Assembly (NCBI RefSeq): GCF_004122165.1
Contig: NZ_SBKO01000002.1
Coordinates: 62,001-126,000 of the forward strand
Source of the DNA: Flavobacterium amnicola
Lineage (GTDB): Bacteria > Bacteroidota > Bacteroidia > Flavobacteriales > Flavobacteriaceae
Direction: 5' to 3'
Length of the DNA: 64,000 nucleotides
The translations under genes were made by a program, and so were the position numbers. Below the pieces are notes generated by a model. That model saw only the letters and a program-made list of their open reading frames with translations. It had not been told where the DNA came from and ran no database searches. Positions within the stretch are counted from its first letter, which is position 1, and every line of letters starts with the position of its first letter. Below are positions 31,586-39,653 of this stretch, in pieces.

Positions 31586-33934
31586 TTACTTCTTATTACT
31601 TTTTGGTTTTAAAGCTATTTTCATGCCTTCAGTTTGTTTTCTTTCGGAAGCTTTTAGCGGGTACAAATGTGAAATTCCCATTTTGTATGGATTTGGAATG
31701 TCTGTGGCTTGGAAATGTTCGTAAGCTTGTGCATTTCGTACAAAATTTGCATCCAAAAGTAACGGTCTTCCTAAGGCTACTAAATCGGCACGACCGTTTA
31801 AAATAATCGTATTGATTTGATCGATATCTTGAATATAACCTGTTGTTATGGTTGGAACATGAACGGTATTTCTCACCGCATCTGAAAATGGCGTTTGCCA
31901 CATTCTTCCTGTTTGCGGTTTTTGATTCGCCACTGTATTTCCTGTCGAAACATTGATGATATCGGCACCCGCGTTTTTAAAAGCTGTTGCAATGGTGATG
32001 ACATCTTCTTCTGAAATTCCGTTTTGCGCCCAATCGGAAGCAGAAATTCGAACCGACATGGGTTTTTCTTTTGGAAACGCATGTCTCATTTCTGTAAAAA
32101 TTCGTAATGGAAATTTCAATCGGTTTTCGATACTTCCGCCGAATTCATCGGTTCGAGTATTTGTTAAGGGAGATAAGAAAGACGCCAGTAAAAATCCATG
32201 ATGCGCTTGCAATTCAATCATGTCGAAACCAGCAGCATCAGCATTTTTAGTTGCTTGTACGAATTGAGAAGTCACCAAATCCATATCAGCAATTGCTATT
32301 TCTTTAGGTGTTTTTGAATTCTCATTGAACGGAATCGCAGACGCAGAAAGTAATTCCCAACTCGAACCAGTAAACGAATCTTCCCAAGGTTTTTTGGTTG
32401 CACCTTTTCGACCCGAATGTCCTAATTGAATTCCGATTTTCGTTTGTGTATTATTATGAATGAAATCGTTAATGCGTTTCCATGCTGTAATTTGAGTTGC
32501 GTTATAGATTCCGGCACAACCTTCTGTAATTCTACCATTTTCTGAAACCGCAGTCATTTCGGTTAAAATCAATCCTAAACCACCAACAGCACGCGAAGTG
32601 TAATGTTGAAAATGCCAATCATTTACCAATCCGTTTTGGGCAGAATATTGTCCCATTGGCGTCATTACAATTCGGTTTTGTAATTGTAAATCGCGAAGTT
32701 TAAAGGGTGTGAAAGCGGCGCTTTTGCCTTCGAGAGCCTCAGGCAACGCTTCGAGAATCTCAGGAAACGTGTTTTGTTTTAAATTGTTGGCTGAGGCACT
32801 GGAAGCCAACAAGAATTCTCCTAGAACTTTATCTGTAAATGATTTATCGCGTAAGCGTAAGTTTTCGAAAGTCACTTTTTTGGCGCGCGTCATACATCCG
32901 AAAGCAAATTGATAAAAAGGATGCTGGTTGTGACGGTTCATGTTTTCGAACCAATCTAACGACACTAAAGCTGCATATTGAATCATTTCAACGGTGTTTC
33001 TTCTCGACTTATCATATTGTTGAAAAGCGGCTTGGACATCTGTTGGATTCGCAATTACAGCATCGGATAAACCAATGGCAGAATCCATAGCAAGTTTCGT
33101 TCCTGAACCAATAGAATAATGCGCTGTGGCTTTAGCATCGCCTAATAAAACGATATTTTTATGATACCAATTTTCATTGGTTACGTGTGGAAATTGGCGC
33201 CAATGTGATTTATTTGAGATAAGGGAATGACCGTCTAATTCTGCAGCAAAAATAGCTTCGATTTTAGTGATTGTGTCTTCTTCATTAGTCACTTCAAAAC
33301 CATGTTTTTGCCATGTTTCTTCCGAACATTCGAAAATCCACGTACTCATTCCTTCTTGATATTGGTAGGAATGTGCTACGATTAAACCGTGTTGGGTATT
33401 TCTGAAAAAGTAGGTAAAAGCATCCAATGGTTTTGTAGAACCTAACCATACAAAACGGTTTTTCTTCATTTCGATTTTGGTGCCGAATTCCTTTTCATAT
33501 TTCGTACGAATGGCACTTGCAATTCCGTCTGAAGCTAAAATAATATCTGAATCTGCGAATTGTTCTAAATCGTCTACATTTTGTTCAAAGTGAAGATTTA
33601 CGCCTTCTTCTTGGCATCGTTGGTGTAATAATTTTAGTAACGTTTTTCGAGAACAACCGCAAAAACCATTTCCAGCGATATTGACAGTTTCACCATCACG
33701 GGCTACGATAATATCATCCCAATAGGCAAATTCACTACGAATTAATTCGTAGGATTGCATATCGCGTTTTAAGAACTCACCTAAGGTTTCATCTGAAAAC
33801 ACGACACCAAACCCGAAACTATCCTCTGGTTTGTTACGTTCGTACACATCGATTTGACAATCTGGTAATGCTTTTTTGGTTAATATTGAGAAATATAGTC
33901 CGCCGGGACCTCCACCAATTACTGTTATTTTCAT
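31586..33934 (-). CDS. Bifunctional aromatic acyl-CoA 5-hydroxylase / old-yellow-enzyme fusion
   Basis: A 782-residue two-domain flavoprotein. Residues 1-380 are an FAD monooxygenase: Rossmann GGGPGGLYFSILTKKALP, VYERN, then NIVLLGDAKATAHYSIGSG (FAD-binding GD motif, about 272). Residues 410-770 are an old-yellow-enzyme (FMN) barrel: IVMTPMGQYSAQNGLVNDWH, GIQLGHSGRKG, ELQAHHGFLLASFLSPLTN and ALGRPLLLD. This layout is that of 2-aminobenzoyl-CoA monooxygenase/reductase and of proteins named salicylyl-CoA 5-hydroxylase. It should hydroxylate C5 of the CoA-bound ring. Whether the apparently intact OYE half then reduces the ring is the key open point, since a gentisate-type dioxygenase follows. 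Confidence 0.88.
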   Translation of the reverse strand: MKITVIGGGPGGLYFSILTKKALPDCQIDVYERNKPEDSFGFGVVFSDETLGEFLKRDMQSYELIRSEFAYWDDIIVARDGETVNIAGNGFCGCSRKTLLKLLHQRCQEEGVNLHFEQNVDDLEQFADSDIILASDGIASAIRTKYEKEFGTKIEMKKNRFVWLGSTKPLDAFTYFFRNTQHGLIVAHSYQYQEGMSTWIFECSEETWQKHGFEVTNEEDTITKIEAIFAAELDGHSLISNKSHWRQFPHVTNENWYHKNIVLLGDAKATAHYSIGSGTKLAMDSAIGLSDAVIANPTDVQAAFQQYDKSRRNTVEMIQYAALVSLDWFENMNRHNQHPFYQFAFGCMTRAKKVTFENLRLRDKSFTDKVLGEFLLASSASANNLKQNTFPEILEALPEALEGKSAAFTPFKLRDLQLQNRIVMTPMGQYSAQNGLVNDWHFQHYTSRAVGGLGLILTEMTAVSENGRITEGCAGIYNATQITAWKRINDFIHNNTQTKIGIQLGHSGRKGATKKPWEDSFTGSSWELLSASAIPFNENSKTPKEIAIADMDLVTSQFVQATKNADAAGFDMIELQAHHGFLLASFLSPLTNTRTDEFGGSIENRLKFPLRIFTEMRHAFPKEKPMSVRISASDWAQNGISEEDVITIATAFKNAGADIINVSTGNTVANQKPQTGRMWQTPFSDAVRNTVHVPTITTGYIQDIDQINTIILNGRADLVALGRPLLLDANFVRNAQAYEHFQATDIPNPYKMGISHLYPLKASERKQTEGMKIALKPKSNKK

Positions 33935-33937
33935 GTT

Positions 33938-33961
33938 GTCATTGCGAGGATCGAAGTAATC
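33938..33961. repeat. Dispersed GTCATTGCGAGG repeat, copy 3
   Basis: Begins three bases upstream of the hydroxylase start codon and has the same orientation as copy 2. It shares GTCATTGCGAGG, then CGAAG and AATC. Confidence 0.7.
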
Positions 33962-33982
33962 TGAACCTCATTAATTATATTT

Positions 33983-34435
33983 TTACTTTTTTTTCATAAA
34001 ATCAAAAGCGCCTTTACGCAAATTGATATTGTATTCTAAATAGGCTTTTAAACAGGCTAAAAAGTTCGACCATCCAAAAGAATTTCCAGAAAGCCATTGT
34101 AGACCAGCTTCATTATTTTCCATGCTTTTTTCGGAAATAGAAACTAAAGTTGAATTGTTTTCTTTTTCGGAAAGCGTGATTTCTACTAATAAATCGTGTC
34201 CCGAATTCTCCCAATAAAAAGAAACGTATTTGTCTTTTTCAACTTTTTGGACTTTTACTGGACATTCAAAATCAAATTCAGGAAATTTCCAGATTAGGTT
34301 TTTTCCTGTTTCCATAATTCCAGTGCTTTGTGAAATGAAATAATTGGACATTTTTTCAGGAATTATAATTGCTTCAAAAACTTCATGAATTGGCTTTTGA
34401 ATTTGCATAGCGCACTTAATTTCTAACTTGTCCAT
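33983..34435 (-). CDS. SRPBCC (AHSA1-like) domain protein
   Basis: A 150-residue START/AHSA1-fold protein: IQKPIHEVFEAIIIPEKMSN, GKNLIWKFPEFDFECPVKVQ and a C-terminal helix GWSNFLACLKAYLEYNIN. SRPBCC proteins bind hydrophobic or aromatic ligands. In this cluster it may shield an unstable acyl-CoA intermediate or act as a cyclase/hydrolase helper. It is 3 bases downstream of the flavin reductase gene. Role is context inference. Confidence 0.78.
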   Translation of the reverse strand: MDKLEIKCAMQIQKPIHEVFEAIIIPEKMSNYFISQSTGIMETGKNLIWKFPEFDFECPVKVQKVEKDKYVSFYWENSGHDLLVEITLSEKENNSTLVSISEKSMENNEAGLQWLSGNSFGWSNFLACLKAYLEYNINLRKGAFDFMKKK

Positions 34436-34438
34436 AAT

Positions 34439-35041
34439 TTATCTTTTAATAGAGAAGATTTCACCTAGTTTCGAATAATTGAAGCCTGCTAAACGCGCCA
34501 CAGGTCGATAGACCTCCATATTTATTTTACTTCCCTCAAGTATTGCTTTTTCATTCACATGAAATAAAACAACACGACCAACCATTATACAGGCACCACC
34601 ATTTTTATGATCTTCTAAAAAGTAATGATGCACCAATTCGCATTCCATGGTAATTAAACATTCGGCAACACGTGGAGCTTTAATTTTTACAGAAGCGATA
34701 GGAGTAAGGCCTGCTAATTCAAATTCACTTTCGTTGGAAGGAATAGCTTGAGAGGTTATATTCATCTTTTCAACCAAATCTTCGGTAACCATATTCACTG
34801 CAAATTGTTTGGTTGCCAATACATTGTTGAGAGTGTCTTTATTTTTGTTGCCCGTCCTTACAGTTGAAAACATAACATGAGGAGGATCTTCGCCAACTAC
34901 ATTAAAGAATGAAAACGGCGCTAGATTGACATATCCGTCTTCGCTAATAGAGGAAATCCAACCAATTGGTCTCGGAATCACAATTCCGGTTAATAATTTA
35001 TATACGTCAGACGAAGGAATTTCGTTTGGGTCAAATTGCAT
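34439..35041 (-). CDS. Flavin reductase-like FMN-binding protein
   Basis: A 200-residue member of the flavin reductase domain family: SSDVYKLLTGIVIPRPIGWI, NLAPFSFFNVVGEDPPHVMF and a final RLAGFNYSKLGEIFSIKR. Such proteins bind FMN and use NAD(P)H to reduce it or act as small oxidoreductases. It is the first gene of the aromatic operon, 32 bases after a TATTTTTG -7 box. It may supply reduced flavin, although the fused hydroxylase carries its own flavins. Confidence 0.85.
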   Translation of the reverse strand: MQFDPNEIPSSDVYKLLTGIVIPRPIGWISSISEDGYVNLAPFSFFNVVGEDPPHVMFSTVRTGNKNKDTLNNVLATKQFAVNMVTEDLVEKMNITSQAIPSNESEFELAGLTPIASVKIKAPRVAECLITMECELVHHYFLEDHKNGGACIMVGRVVLFHVNEKAILEGSKINMEVYRPVARLAGFNYSKLGEIFSIKR

Positions 35042-35072
35042 AAAAAATTAGTTTAACAGGTTTGAAAAATAG

Positions 35073-35080
35073 CAAAAATA
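35073..35080 (-). promoter_or_regulatory. -7 box for the aromatic catabolic operon
   Basis: The minus strand reads TATTTTTG, an exact TAnnTTTG, 32 bases before the flavin reductase ATG. No regulator gene for the operon is visible next to it. Confidence 0.45.
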
Positions 35081-35128
35081 TCTGTAAAAAGGAATAAAGT
35101 TTCTCTTTATTTTTAAGCATTTTTCTTT

Positions 35129-35136
35129 TACTTTTG
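35129..35136 (+). promoter_or_regulatory. -7 box for acs
   Basis: TACTTTTG matches TAnnTTTG, 20 bases before the acs ATG, in the 114-base divergent spacer. Confidence 0.5.
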
Positions 35137-35155
35137 AATATTAAAACGAACCAAT

Positions 35156-37063
35156 ATGAGTTACTTCAAAGTCAATAATTTAGAACAATATTTTAAACAT
35201 TATAACAAATCGGTTCGTGAACCTCGTAAATTTTGGGGAAAAATAGCGGAAGAAAATTTTGTTTGGTACCAAGGCTGGGATAAAGTAGTTGATTTTGATA
35301 TGGCTACTGCTGATGTCAAATGGTTTGTTAATGGAAAACTTAATATTGTTAAAAACTGTATTGACAGACATTTGGCACGAAAAGGTGACAAAACAGCGAT
35401 TATTTTTGAACCCAATAATCCGGATGAAGCAGCACAACACATTACCTATAGTGAATTATATGTTAGAGTTTCTAAATTAGCCAATGTACTTCGAGAGCAA
35501 GGCATTAAAAAAGGAGATCGCGTTTGTATTTACTTACCTATGATCCCGGAATTGGCAGTTTCAGTTTTGGCCTGTGCAAGAATTGGTGCGGTACATTCGG
35601 TAGTATTTGCCGGTTTTTCGTCTGCTGCAGTTGCCTCAAGAATTGAAAATTGTGGAGCTAAAATGGTTATCACAGCTGATGGTGGTTATCGCGGCGATAA
35701 AACGATTCCGTTAAAAACTATTGTCGATGAAGCTTTAGAGAAATATGATGCGGTTGAAAAAGTTTTAGTTGTAAAAAGAACTAATCAATCGGTTCAAATG
35801 CAAGAAAATAGAGATTTTTGGATGGAACCACTTTTAGAAGCTGCTTTAGATAATAATGTAGCTGAAATTATGGATGCCGAGGATCCGTTGTTTATATTGT
35901 ATACTTCGGGATCGACAGGAAAACCAAAAGGAATGTTGCACACCACAGCAGGTTATATGGTGCAAACCGCGTATACCTTTAAAAATATTTTTAATTATGA
36001 AGAAAACGATATTTTTTGGTGTACTGCCGATATTGGTTGGATAACAGGTCATTCTTATATTGTATATGGTCCGTTATTAAATGGAGCCACTACTGTAATG
36101 TTTGAAGGAATTCCTTCATATCCTGATTTTGGACGCTTTTGGGAAGTGATTGATAAGCACAAAGTGACCCAGTTTTATACCGCACCCACTGCTATTCGAT
36201 CGTTAGCTAAAGAAAGTACTGATTGGGTTACCAAACACGATTTATCCTCTTTAAAAGTAATTGGTTCGGTAGGGGAGCCTATAAATGAAGAGGCTTGGCA
36301 TTGGTATAACGATCATGTCGGAAAGAAAAAATGTCCGATTGTAGATACTTGGTGGCAAACCGAAACGGGGAGTATTATGATTTCACCGATTCCATTCGTA
36401 ACCCCAACCAAACCTACGTATGCAACCTTGCCATTACCAGGAATACAGCCTGTTTTGATGGATGAATTACGCAATGAAATTGAAGGGAATCAAGTAGTAG
36501 GAAGTTTGTGCATAAAATTTCCATGGCCGAGTATGGCTCGAACCATTTGGGGTGATCATCAACGTTATATTGACACCTATTTTAAAGCTTTTCCAGGAAA
36601 ATATTTTACAGGTGACGGTGCTTTACGTGATGAAGTAGGCTATTACCGAATTACAGGTAGGGTAGACGATGTCATTATTGTTTCAGGGCATAATTTAGGA
36701 ACGGCGCCTATTGAAGACGCGATTAATGAACATCCTGCAGTGGCCGAAAGTGCAATTGTAGGTTATCCGCACGATATAAAAGGAAATGCTTTGTACGGAT
36801 TTGTAATTTTGAAAGAAACCGGTGAATATCGTGATCGTGATAACTTATCAATGGAAATCAATCAACAAATCGCCAACCATATTGGACCTATAGCGAAGTT
36901 GGATAAAATTCAGTTTGTAAGCGGTTTGCCTAAAACACGTTCGGGTAAAATTATGCGACGTATTTTACGTAAAATCGCTGAAGGCGATTTCAATAATTTT
37001 GGAGATATTTCAACTTTATTAAACCCAGAAATTGTTGAGGAAATTAAAGAAGGCAAGGTTTAA
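35156..37063 (+). CDS. acs: Acetyl-CoA synthetase
   Basis: A 635-residue AMP-forming acetate-CoA ligase of normal length. Motifs present are LFILYTSGSTGKPKGMLHTT (P-loop, about 243-262), DTWWQTETGSIMISP (acetate-site Trp), GDGALRDEVGYYRITGRVDD and the acetylatable lysine loop PKTRSGKIMRRILRKI near the C-terminus. It scavenges acetate to acetyl-CoA. The convergent downstream pair (exonuclease and cNMP/CBS/DUF294 protein) is a frequent companion of acs genes in other bacteria, which suggests shared regulation of acetate use. Confidence 0.95.
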   Translation: MSYFKVNNLEQYFKHYNKSVREPRKFWGKIAEENFVWYQGWDKVVDFDMATADVKWFVNGKLNIVKNCIDRHLARKGDKTAIIFEPNNPDEAAQHITYSELYVRVSKLANVLREQGIKKGDRVCIYLPMIPELAVSVLACARIGAVHSVVFAGFSSAAVASRIENCGAKMVITADGGYRGDKTIPLKTIVDEALEKYDAVEKVLVVKRTNQSVQMQENRDFWMEPLLEAALDNNVAEIMDAEDPLFILYTSGSTGKPKGMLHTTAGYMVQTAYTFKNIFNYEENDIFWCTADIGWITGHSYIVYGPLLNGATTVMFEGIPSYPDFGRFWEVIDKHKVTQFYTAPTAIRSLAKESTDWVTKHDLSSLKVIGSVGEPINEEAWHWYNDHVGKKKCPIVDTWWQTETGSIMISPIPFVTPTKPTYATLPLPGIQPVLMDELRNEIEGNQVVGSLCIKFPWPSMARTIWGDHQRYIDTYFKAFPGKYFTGDGALRDEVGYYRITGRVDDVIIVSGHNLGTAPIEDAINEHPAVAESAIVGYPHDIKGNALYGFVILKETGEYRDRDNLSMEINQQIANHIGPIAKLDKIQFVSGLPKTRSGKIMRRILRKIAEGDFNNFGDISTLLNPEIVEEIKEGKV

Positions 37064-37069
37064 AAGATG

Positions 37070-37630
37070 TTATAACCCTAATTTATTTCTCATTTTCAGA
37101 AATAACACCGCAATCATATAAGCAGAATTTCCCGAGGTAGCCACTTCGGGATTTTTTATGTTATAAAAAGAAAGTAATTCTTCTAACGAATACTTTTTAG
37201 AAGCGGTATCCATTATGCGATCGTGCATGACTTCTACATCTAGCAGGTTACTTTTCAATCGGCCACTTTGCAGTTTGGATAAATATTCATTTAAAATTTC
37301 AATATCATAATGAATTCGGTGACCAATTAAAGTCGCATTTCCCATAAAATTAATTAAGGATTCGATGGCTTGTACTTCTTGATAGGTTACTTCTTTCGAT
37401 TCTAAAATTTCGTCTTTATTTAGCTCTATTTCTAAGCTACTTTCTACTAGAATCTGATTGTTTTCAATGGCCACAGCTCCAATAGATATTATTTTATCTT
37501 TGGTAGGATTAATTCCTGTTGTTTCTAGATGTAACGCAACTTTTCGAGTAGAAGGCACTTCCAGTTGTACTAAATAATATTTCCAAAATTCAGGATAATC
37601 TTTTCCTATATTTTTAATCCAGTCCAGCAT
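37070..37630 (-). CDS. DnaQ-like 3'-5' exonuclease
   Basis: A 186-residue DEDD exonuclease: Exo I ALHLETTGINPTKDKIISIG (Leu-Glu-Thr replaces the usual Asp-x-Glu Asp position), Exo II LIGHRIHYDIEILNEYL and a C-terminal YSLEELLSFYNIKNP in place of the canonical HxAxxD. Catalysis may therefore be weakened, with HLETTG lacking the first Asp. It is one base from the upstream cNMP/CBS/DUF294 gene. The pair resembles the exonuclease plus DUF294 genes that accompany acs elsewhere. Confidence 0.8.
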   Translation of the reverse strand: MLDWIKNIGKDYPEFWKYYLVQLEVPSTRKVALHLETTGINPTKDKIISIGAVAIENNQILVESSLEIELNKDEILESKEVTYQEVQAIESLINFMGNATLIGHRIHYDIEILNEYLSKLQSGRLKSNLLDVEVMHDRIMDTASKKYSLEELLSFYNIKNPEVATSGNSAYMIAVLFLKMRNKLGL

Positions 37631-37631
37631 T

Positions 37632-39542
37632 TTATGAAAATTGTGTTAATTGAAAAGTATCTTTTACAATTTCTTCTAAATCTTTTAAAATATGTAACGA
37701 TTCTTTTAGTTTTTCTTTATCTACTTTTGAAAGTTTTTCAATGTCTATAAATTCTCCCGAATTATCATTTTTCAATCCTTCTAAAGTTCTATAACGCGAT
37801 AATAATAAGAAAGTATCCGCAGCTTCTAAATATATTTCGGCATTATTCGTATCTTTTATCGCCAATTCCTTGTAACGTGAATAGGTGTTGTTGATTCCTT
37901 TTAATCCGTGCTGAATGGATAACAAGCGTGCAATATCGACCAATTGATTAATCGCTTTTTCTTTTACGTTAAATTTTCCAACATTCGGTCCGCTTTCTTC
38001 TTCGTTAAATTTTTTGAAAAAACTAAGAGGAGCCGGTTTTTTCAGTGCATCATTTCCTAAGTAATCTAGAAATAAGACTTTACTTTTGGTTTTAAAAATA
38101 GTTTCAGTAATAGCCGTTTCTAAATTTTGATCCCCAAAAACAAATTCATAATCAAAGAATATGGAGCAATGCTCGTTGGTAAATTCACCTGGAGTATTAA
38201 TCCAATTCTCGTATTGTTTTACCCACTCTGTCAATGACTTACACCATTTTTGATTATTTGCATAATGACCAAATTCACAATGTTTGTAACCTACTTTTTC
38301 TAATACCTCGGTTGTTTTTTTAGACAATTGATTAAAATAATCTTTAACATCACGTACTTGCTGAATATCAACATCTTGATACACTAAAATATTGTCGTGG
38401 TCTGTCAATAATAGTTGTTCTTTTCTGCCTTGACTTCCAATACTTAAAAAGGCAAATGGAACAGGAGGGGAGCCCAATTCTAAAATACTGATTTCTATGG
38501 CACGTCGAATAATGGCTAGGGTAACTTCTCCCGAAACATTGTACAAATGCTGCAGCGGAATACTTTTAGTAACAGCTTGTTGAATAATTCCTGAAAGCGA
38601 ATGATACACCGCTTTTAAATCGGAAGCAGACAATGCTTTTTTGGTTTCTTTAATCAACACACCAGGGGAGTTGGCCTGTGCTTGAATTAAATCATTTTGA
38701 GTGATAACGCCTTTAACGTCAGTATGTGGTGTACCATCAATAGTGACACACAAGTGGTGCACTTTATGGGAAAGCATAGCCAATTGGGCTTCGGCAAGCG
38801 ATATATTTTCAGTAACCGTTATCACCGGAAACGTCATAATTTTATCAATGTGTGACTGAATGGCTTGCTTTCCTGTAGCTACTTTTAATCTGAAATCGGA
38901 ATCAGTAACAATTCCAACCAATTTGTTTTGCTCTTTTACAAAAACACTATCCAAAAGGTTATCGGTCATTAATACTGCAACTTCACGAATCGTTTGATCA
39001 TGTTCTACGAGTAAAGGTTTTTTATTATAGGTTAAGGATTGAATAAAGGAGAAATCATTTTGAAATTCAGATAACTGTACAGAATCGGATAGTAGTTTAT
39101 TTCGATCTTTATCGGCAGGATTATTGGAATTGTTAGCAAAACTTTCCAATAAAAAGTTTAAAACTTCCGCATTTTGACCAACAAAAGGTTTTACTTTTTC
39201 AATGGGAATGGCAAAAAGAATGGCTTCTTCATTGGCTCTTGCTGTCATTTGATAATTATTTTTAGCAAAGAAAGGGCGTAAACCAAAAACATCACCAGCA
39301 TAACATTTGTTTAAAAGTGTTTCTTCTGCATCAGAAAACACAGTTAAATGTATCACACCTGAATTCACAACATAAAAACTATTGTGCAATTCGTCGTTGA
39401 TTTGAAAAAGCTTCTGATTTTTATCCAAATGAATGACTTTTACAAACTTTGAAATACTTTTTAAATCTTCGAAACTTAAAAAACTGAAGGGTTTAAAGTC
39501 TTTTAGAAAATTGGCAACACTTTCTGCAATAGAATTCTTCAT
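37632..39542 (-). CDS. cNMP-binding / CBS / DUF294 nucleotidyltransferase-like protein
   Basis: A 636-residue signalling protein. A cyclic-nucleotide-binding barrel (about 10-130; FVKVIHLDKNQKLFQINDEL), two CBS domains (about 165-300; MTDNLLDSVFVKEQNKLVGI), a DUF294 nucleotidyltransferase-like domain (about 330-470; SIGSQGRKEQLLLTDHDNIL with the GS...DxD pattern) and a helical C-terminal domain follow in order. It probably senses nucleotides. The ATG at 39542 starts at MKNSIAESVANFL; the upstream ATG at 39581 adds 13 non-conserved residues. It neighbours acs, as in other genomes. Confidence 0.87.
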   Translation of the reverse strand: MKNSIAESVANFLKDFKPFSFLSFEDLKSISKFVKVIHLDKNQKLFQINDELHNSFYVVNSGVIHLTVFSDAEETLLNKCYAGDVFGLRPFFAKNNYQMTARANEEAILFAIPIEKVKPFVGQNAEVLNFLLESFANNSNNPADKDRNKLLSDSVQLSEFQNDFSFIQSLTYNKKPLLVEHDQTIREVAVLMTDNLLDSVFVKEQNKLVGIVTDSDFRLKVATGKQAIQSHIDKIMTFPVITVTENISLAEAQLAMLSHKVHHLCVTIDGTPHTDVKGVITQNDLIQAQANSPGVLIKETKKALSASDLKAVYHSLSGIIQQAVTKSIPLQHLYNVSGEVTLAIIRRAIEISILELGSPPVPFAFLSIGSQGRKEQLLLTDHDNILVYQDVDIQQVRDVKDYFNQLSKKTTEVLEKVGYKHCEFGHYANNQKWCKSLTEWVKQYENWINTPGEFTNEHCSIFFDYEFVFGDQNLETAITETIFKTKSKVLFLDYLGNDALKKPAPLSFFKKFNEEESGPNVGKFNVKEKAINQLVDIARLLSIQHGLKGINNTYSRYKELAIKDTNNAEIYLEAADTFLLLSRYRTLEGLKNDNSGEFIDIEKLSKVDKEKLKESLHILKDLEEIVKDTFQLTQFS

Positions 39543-39607
39543 AATATTCTCACTGTTACTAAAAGGTAAATGTAGTAACAATTTTTGTAAGAATGAAGAG
39601 GCTTCTG

Positions 39608-39639
<32 letters not shown>

Positions 39640-39653
39640 TTCAAAAGATATAA

